Of a stretch of DNA of 32,629 nucleotides, positions 29,698-32,629 are shown piece by piece. A program made the translations under genes and the position numbers. Below the pieces are notes generated by a model, which was not told the DNA's origin, made no database searches, and saw only the letters and a program-made list of their open reading frames with translations. This DNA comes from Pseudomonadota bacterium (lineage in GTDB: Bacteria; Pseudomonadota; Gammaproteobacteria; Burkholderiales; Ferrovaceae). Position 1 is the stretch's first letter; every line of letters starts with the position of its first letter. Location of the stretch: assembly GCA_021811005.1 (NCBI GenBank), contig JAJZPY010000003.1, positions 1 to 32,629 on the forward strand, given 5' to 3'.

Positions 29698-30923
29698 CAT
29701 GGTTGGGCGGGGGCCGCCGCTGCCCGCATCGGGGCTTCCCGGATCGGCAAATTGATCAGGGCGGCGCCGGCGGCGAGCAGCGCATCGGCCATCCACAGGG
29801 CATCGTAGCTGCCGCTGCGGGCCACCGCCACGCCGCCCAGCCAGGCCCCGAAAAAGCCCCCCACCTGATGGGTGAGCAAGGTCAGGCCAAACAGGGTGGC
29901 CAGATGGCGCGTGCCGAACAGCTTGCCCACCAGGCCGGCCGTGGGGGGCACGGTGGCGAGCCAGGTCACGCCCATGCCCACCCCGAAAATATAGAAATTG
30001 AGCGCCGTCTTGGGGGCGCCCAGAAACACCAGGATCATGAGGGCGCGCAGGGCATACATGCCGAACAGGATGTACTTCATGCGCATGCGCCCGCCCAGCC
30101 AGCCGGCAAAAAGGCTCCCGAAAATGTTGGCAAACCCGATCAGGGACAGGGCCAGGGCCGACACGCCTTCGGGCATGCCGCACAAGGCGGCGTAGCCGGG
30201 CAGGTGGGTGGTGAGGAACGCCACGTGGAAGCCGCAGGTGAAATAGCCTGCATGCAGGCACCAGTAGCTGCGGTTTTTGAACGCCTGGCGCATCTGGGTT
30301 CCCGCCGGCAGGTGGGTGGCGCCGGCATCGCCATCATCCGGCGGGGAGGCGCGGGTAAAACCCAGCGCCAGAGGAATCGTGGCCAGGGTGGCGGCCGCCA
30401 TCACCCACAGCGCGCTCATCCATCCCAGGGCGGAAATGGCGGCCTGGGCCAGCGGGGCAAACAGGAATTGCCCGAAGGAGCCGCCGGCGTTGATGAAACC
30501 GGCGGCAAAGGCGCGCTGCTGTGGGGGCAGGGCCCGGGCTGCCGCCGAAATGAGGAGGGCAAAGCTGCCGGCGCCGGCCCCGGCGGACACCAGGACGCCG
30601 AAAGTCAGGGCCAGTCCCAGCGGGGAAGTGGCGAAGGCCGTGGCGGCCAGGCCCAGCGCCATCAGCCCGGCGCCCAGCACCATGACCTGGAACGCCCCGA
30701 TGCGCTCCGCCAGCAGGCCGAACAGGGGTTGGGATGCCCCCCACACGAACTGGCCGATCGCCAGGGCCAGGCTCAGGGCCACGATGCTGACCCCGGTGCC
30801 CAGGTGCAGCGGGCCCACGAACAGCCCCAGGCATTGGCGCAAGCCCATGGTGACCATCAGGACACCGGCGGCGGCCAGCAGGATGCGCCAGTAGGCCTTG
30901 CGGGAGGTGTGAATTGGACTCAT
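29697..30923 (-). CDS. MFS transporter
   Basis: A 408-residue inner-membrane protein with about 12 hydrophobic helices in two halves, and the family loop motif in degenerate form (GLLAERIGAFQVMVLG and GWLGGRMRMKYILFG). A glycine/alanine-rich helix (LVSAGAGAGSFALLISAAARALPPQQRAFAAG) resembles the oxalate/formate and monocarboxylate-type MFS groups. Substrate unknown. ATG at 30923 has no clear ribosome site, and its coding start overlaps the candidate promoter of the small plus-strand ORF. It ends just before the dyad upstream of cbbF and reads in the same direction as the cbb operon, but the intervening 127 bp suggests separate transcription. Confidence 0.82.
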   Translation of the reverse strand: MSPIHTSRKAYWRILLAAAGVLMVTMGLRQCLGLFVGPLHLGTGVSIVALSLALAIGQFVWGASQPLFGLLAERIGAFQVMVLGAGLMALGLAATAFATSPLGLALTFGVLVSAGAGAGSFALLISAAARALPPQQRAFAAGFINAGGSFGQFLFAPLAQAAISALGWMSALWVMAAATLATIPLALGFTRASPPDDGDAGATHLPAGTQMRQAFKNRSYWCLHAGYFTCGFHVAFLTTHLPGYAALCGMPEGVSALALSLIGFANIFGSLFAGWLGGRMRMKYILFGMYALRALMILVFLGAPKTALNFYIFGVGMGVTWLATVPPTAGLVGKLFGTRHLATLFGLTLLTHQVGGFFGAWLGGVAVARSGSYDALWMADALLAAGAALINLPIREAPMRAAAAPAQP

Positions 30924-30952
30924 TTGACGAATCGCGCGTTTGTGTTTACTTT
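30924..30952 (+). promoter_or_regulatory. Candidate promoter for a 20-residue peptide ORF
   Basis: TTGACG (30924-30929) and TACTTT (30947-30952) are separated by exactly 17 bp, and the ATG of the small ORF begins seven bases after the -10. The -35 match is good; the -10 is weak. Confidence 0.35.
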
Positions 30953-30959
30953 TATCTGC

Positions 30960-31022
30960 ATGCTAGAGACCCTTTTCGCCCTTCTGTTTCTCGGCGCCAT
31001 CGCTTTCGTCCTGTTTACCTGA
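30960..31022 (+). CDS. Possible 20-residue single-helix membrane peptide
   Basis: A 21-codon frame encodes MLETLFALLFLGAIAFVLFT, which is almost entirely hydrophobic and could span the membrane once. There is no ribosome site, but a promoter-like pair of hexamers ends seven bases upstream, so a leaderless message is possible. It lies in the 103-bp gap between the MFS gene and smpB, convergent with smpB. A frame this short can arise by chance. Confidence 0.3.
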   Translation: MLETLFALLFLGAIAFVLFT

Positions 31023-31026
31023 CAGG

Positions 31027-31470
31027 TCATCGCTGGCGCATGAGGCGCTGTTTTTCGCGTTGCCAGTCGCGTTCCTTCTCGGCTTCGCGCTTGTCGTGCT
31101 GCTTTTTCCCTTTGGCCAGTCCCACTTCCAGCTTGATGCGGCCGCGGCTGTAATGCAGGTTGAGCGGCACCAGGGTGTAGCCCGCGCGTTCCACCTTCCC
31201 CACCAGTTTGGCGATCTCCTCGGCGTGCAGCAACAGCTTGCGCGTGCGCGTGGGATCCGGCCGCACGTGGGTGGAAGCGGTGGGCAGGGGGCTGATGTGG
31301 GCGCCGATGAGGTAGAGTTCGCCCGACAGGATCACCACGTAGGCTTCCTTGAGTTGGGCCCGTCCGGCCCGGATGGCCTTGACTTCCCAGCCTTCCAGGA
31401 CCAGCCCGGCCTCGTGGCGCTCCTCGATGAAGTAGTCGTGAAACGCCTTTCGATTGTCGGCAATGCTCAT
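31027..31470 (-). CDS. smpB: SsrA (tmRNA)-binding protein SmpB
   Basis: A 147-residue RNA-binding protein that delivers tmRNA to stalled ribosomes during trans-translation. Landmarks: NRKAFHDYFIEERHEAGLVLEGWEVKAIR near the N-terminus, AYVVILSGELYLIGAHISP, RKLLLH and GYTLVPLNLHYSRGRIKLEVGLAKGKKQHDKR. The basic C-terminal tail (about 125-147), which mimics mRNA in the decoding centre, is present in full. ATG at 31470 has only a weak ribosome site. A minus-strand TAGAAT at 31500-31505 could be its -10. It is divergent from ratA across 51 bp, the usual betaproteobacterial order. The tmRNA gene itself is not in the window. Confidence 0.97.
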   Translation of the reverse strand: MSIADNRKAFHDYFIEERHEAGLVLEGWEVKAIRAGRAQLKEAYVVILSGELYLIGAHISPLPTASTHVRPDPTRTRKLLLHAEEIAKLVGKVERAGYTLVPLNLHYSRGRIKLEVGLAKGKKQHDKREAEKERDWQREKQRLMRQR

Positions 31471-31521
31471 AATTCGGTATCTTCGCGCAGTGATCCGCCA
31501 TTCTAGCCCATCAGGTATGCC

Positions 31522-31971
31522 ATGACGCGTGTGGAAAAATCCGTTCTGGTGATGCACTCGGCCCGCGACATGTGGGAACTGGTGCATGACATTCCCGCCT
31601 ATCCGCAGTTTCTGCCCTGGTGCAGCGGGGCCGACGTGCATGAAAGCGACGGCGCGCTCACGGTGGCGACGCTGCACATCAATTTCCACGGGCTCAAGCA
31701 GCAGTTCACCACGCGCAACAGTTCGGTGCCGGGCGAATCCCTGGTGATGGACCTGGAACGGGGGCCTTTTCGCCACCTGCGCGGCGAGTTCCGCTTTACG
31801 CCGCTGCAGGCCGGGGCCTGCAAAATCGCCTTTTCCCTGGAATGGACCTTTGCCAGCAAGCTGCTGGAGAAAGTGGTGGGGCCGGTGTTCAACGGCATCG
31901 CCAATTCCATGGTGGATGCCTTCGTGGCGCGCGCCCAGGTGGTGTACGGGGAAGCCGCGCGGTGCAAGTGA
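31522..31971 (+). CDS. ratA: RatA/Coq10-like START-domain protein
   Basis: A 149-residue single-domain protein of the polyketide cyclase/START fold. Landmarks: the N-terminal strand MTRVEKSVLVMHSARDMWELVHDIPAYPQFLPWCSGADV, the central FTTRNS and FRHLRGEFRFTPL strands and the long C-terminal helix with VGPVFNGIANSMVDAFVARAQ. In E. coli RatA was reported to block 70S ribosome assembly, while the Coq10 relatives help ubiquinone function; the second role is at least as plausible here. ATG at 31522 follows AGG. Its end overlaps rnfH, as in many Proteobacteria. Confidence 0.92.
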   Translation: MTRVEKSVLVMHSARDMWELVHDIPAYPQFLPWCSGADVHESDGALTVATLHINFHGLKQQFTTRNSSVPGESLVMDLERGPFRHLRGEFRFTPLQAGACKIAFSLEWTFASKLLEKVVGPVFNGIANSMVDAFVARAQVVYGEAARCK

Positions 31972-32231
31972 CGGTGGCCTACGCGTTGCCGGAGCGGCAG
32001 ACGCTCCTGACCCTCGAGGTGGAAGTGGGCTGCACGCTGGAGGCGGCGCTGCGCCGTTCGGGCCTGCTGGAACGCCATCCCGAAATCGACCTGGCACGCC
32101 AGGCAGTGGGCATTTGCGGGCGGGTGCGCGCCTTGTCCACGGTGCTCAAGGCCGGCGACCGGGTGGAGGTTTACCGGCCCCGCCTGGCCGACCCCAAGGC
32201 CTTGCGGCGCAGCCGGGCAGAACGGTCCTAG
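31962..32231 (+). CDS. rnfH: RnfH-family ubiquitin-like protein (RatB)
   Basis: An 89-residue beta-grasp protein of the RnfH/RatB family (VTVAYALPERQTLLTLEVEVGCTLEAALRRSG, then VGICGRV-R-L-DGDRVEVYRPL-like segment ending VEVYRPRLADPKALRR). GTG at 31962 is chosen because the family starts two residues before the VAYALPE strand; a second GTG at 31968 overlaps the ratA stop. The gene overlaps ratA by about 10 bases, so the two are translated together. Molecular role is unsettled: annotated as antitoxin partner of RatA or as an RNF-linked protein, neither firmly shown. Confidence 0.9.
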   Translation: MQVTVAYALPERQTLLTLEVEVGCTLEAALRRSGLLERHPEIDLARQAVGICGRVRALSTVLKAGDRVEVYRPRLADPKALRRSRAERS

Positions 32232-32235
32232 CGGT

Positions 32236-32264
32236 TTGGAGTCCGGGGCGGACTTGCGTATAAT
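32236..32264 (+). promoter_or_regulatory. Promoter of guaB
   Basis: TTGGAG (32236-32241) and a perfect TATAAT (32259-32264) are separated by 17 bp, in the gap between rnfH and guaB. Transcription would begin about 18 bases before the guaB ATG, enough for the AAGGGA ribosome site at 32276-32281. Confidence 0.72.
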
Positions 32265-32288
32265 GCCGTTTTGCCAAGGGATATTGCC

Positions 32289-32629
32289 ATGCGAGTTGTC
32301 CAAAAGGCACTCACGTTCGATGATGTTCTGCTCATTCCGGCCCACTCTGAAGTCCTGCCGAAAGACGTCAGCCTCGCCACGCGACTGACCCGCAACCTCA
32401 ACATCAACCTGCCGCTCCTGTCTGCCGCCATGGATACCGTGACGGAAGCCCGGCTTGCCATTGCGCTGGCGCAGGAAGGCGGCATCGGCATCATCCACAA
32501 AAACCTGAATGCGGCGCAGCAGGCGTCCGAAGTGGCCAAGGTCAAGCGTTTCGAATCCGGCGTGGTGCGCGACCCGATCATCGTGTCGCCCGACATGCCG
32601 GTGCGCGAAGTGATGATTCTCACGCGCCA
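32289..32629 (+). CDS. guaB: IMP dehydrogenase GuaB, N-terminal part (runs off the right edge)
   Basis: 113 codons of the enzyme that oxidises IMP to XMP with NAD, the committed step of guanine nucleotide synthesis. The start MRVVQKALTFDDVLLIPAHSEVLP, then TRNLNINLPLLSAAMDTVTEARLAIALAQEGGIGIIHKN, is diagnostic. The beginning of the CBS-domain insert (VKRFESGVVRDPIIVSPDMPVREVM) is visible before the sequence stops. The catalytic cysteine loop lies outside the window. ATG at 32289 follows AAGGGA by seven bases. Order rnfH-guaB is usual in Betaproteobacteria. Confidence 0.97.
   Translation, partial: MRVVQKALTFDDVLLIPAHSEVLPKDVSLATRLTRNLNINLPLLSAAMDTVTEARLAIALAQEGGIGIIHKNLNAAQQASEVAKVKRFESGVVRDPIIVSPDMPVREVMILTR

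Noticed and set aside
29703..31022. A 439-codon open frame on the plus strand across the MFS gene
   Set aside because: It is antisense to a clear 12-helix MFS protein and Gln/Gly/His-rich. Only its last 20 codons were kept as a separate low-confidence small ORF because they have their own promoter-like sequence.
1..32629. Insertion sequences, prophage genes, toxin-antitoxin pairs, CRISPR arrays
   Set aside because: No transposase, integrase, phage structural motif, terminal inverted repeats with target duplication or regularly spaced repeats were seen. The ratA-rnfH pair is a conserved housekeeping locus and not treated as a mobile toxin-antitoxin system.

Overview
The window looks like a chromosomal segment of a GC-rich betaproteobacterium that fixes CO2 by the Calvin cycle, probably a chemolithoautotroph. 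Three things point there: the gene orders trxB-ftsK-lolA and smpB / ratA-rnfH-guaB, which are usual for Betaproteobacteria; a cbb-type operon (cbbF-cbbP-cbbZ-cbbA-cbbT); and electron-transfer and sulfur-handling genes nearby. RuBisCO is not in the window, so autotrophy is inferred from phosphoribulokinase. No species assignment is made.

Layout from left to right. 1-4400: a partial ArnT/PMT-type glycosyltransferase and trxB (minus strand), back to back with ftsK-lolA (plus strand). 4439-4719: three tRNA genes, Pro(TGG)-Arg(TCT)-His(GTG). 4754-11051: a minus-strand signalling block with a REC-EAL-REC protein, a GAF-PAS-histidine kinase-REC-HPt hybrid kinase and a triple-PAS HD-GYP protein. It pairs two unrelated kinds of c-di-GMP phosphodiesterase with a phosphorelay kinase. 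11316-14384: a minus-strand operon encoding an ArsR-rhodanese fusion regulator, a DsrE-like protein, a persulfide-dioxygenase-like metallo-beta-lactamase-fold enzyme and an MFS transporter. It is probably for reactive sulfur sensing and disposal, and a striking four-box operator overlaps the regulator's start codon. 14472-15128: an atypical Crp/Fnr-family regulator with a Cys-rich N-terminus and a short C-terminus.

15315-17897: plus-strand accessory genes: a repeat-rich small protein, a four-repeat membrane protein, a cold-shock protein with a hairpin in its leader, a small winged-helix protein and an outer-membrane barrel protein. 17948-20451: a CapA-like protein (minus), an L,D-transpeptidase (plus) and an Lpp/OprI-like alanine-zipper lipoprotein (minus); the last two may act together in anchoring the outer membrane to peptidoglycan. 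20589-21335: an SDR oxidoreductase, followed by a strong bidirectional terminator.

21407-23549: a two-gene operon for a monoheme cytochrome-porin fusion and a lipid-anchored diheme c4-type cytochrome, a candidate electron conduit across the outer membrane. 23773-29569: the cbb operon, preceded by a dyad that could be a CbbR-type operator. 29697-32629: an MFS transporter, a possible 20-residue membrane peptide, smpB, ratA, rnfH and the start of guaB.

No insertion sequence, prophage, CRISPR array or rRNA gene was seen. No gene-free stretch exceeds about 300 bases. The longest gaps are at 11052-11315, 15129-15314, 16494-16706 and 23550-23772, and each holds regulatory-looking DNA described below.
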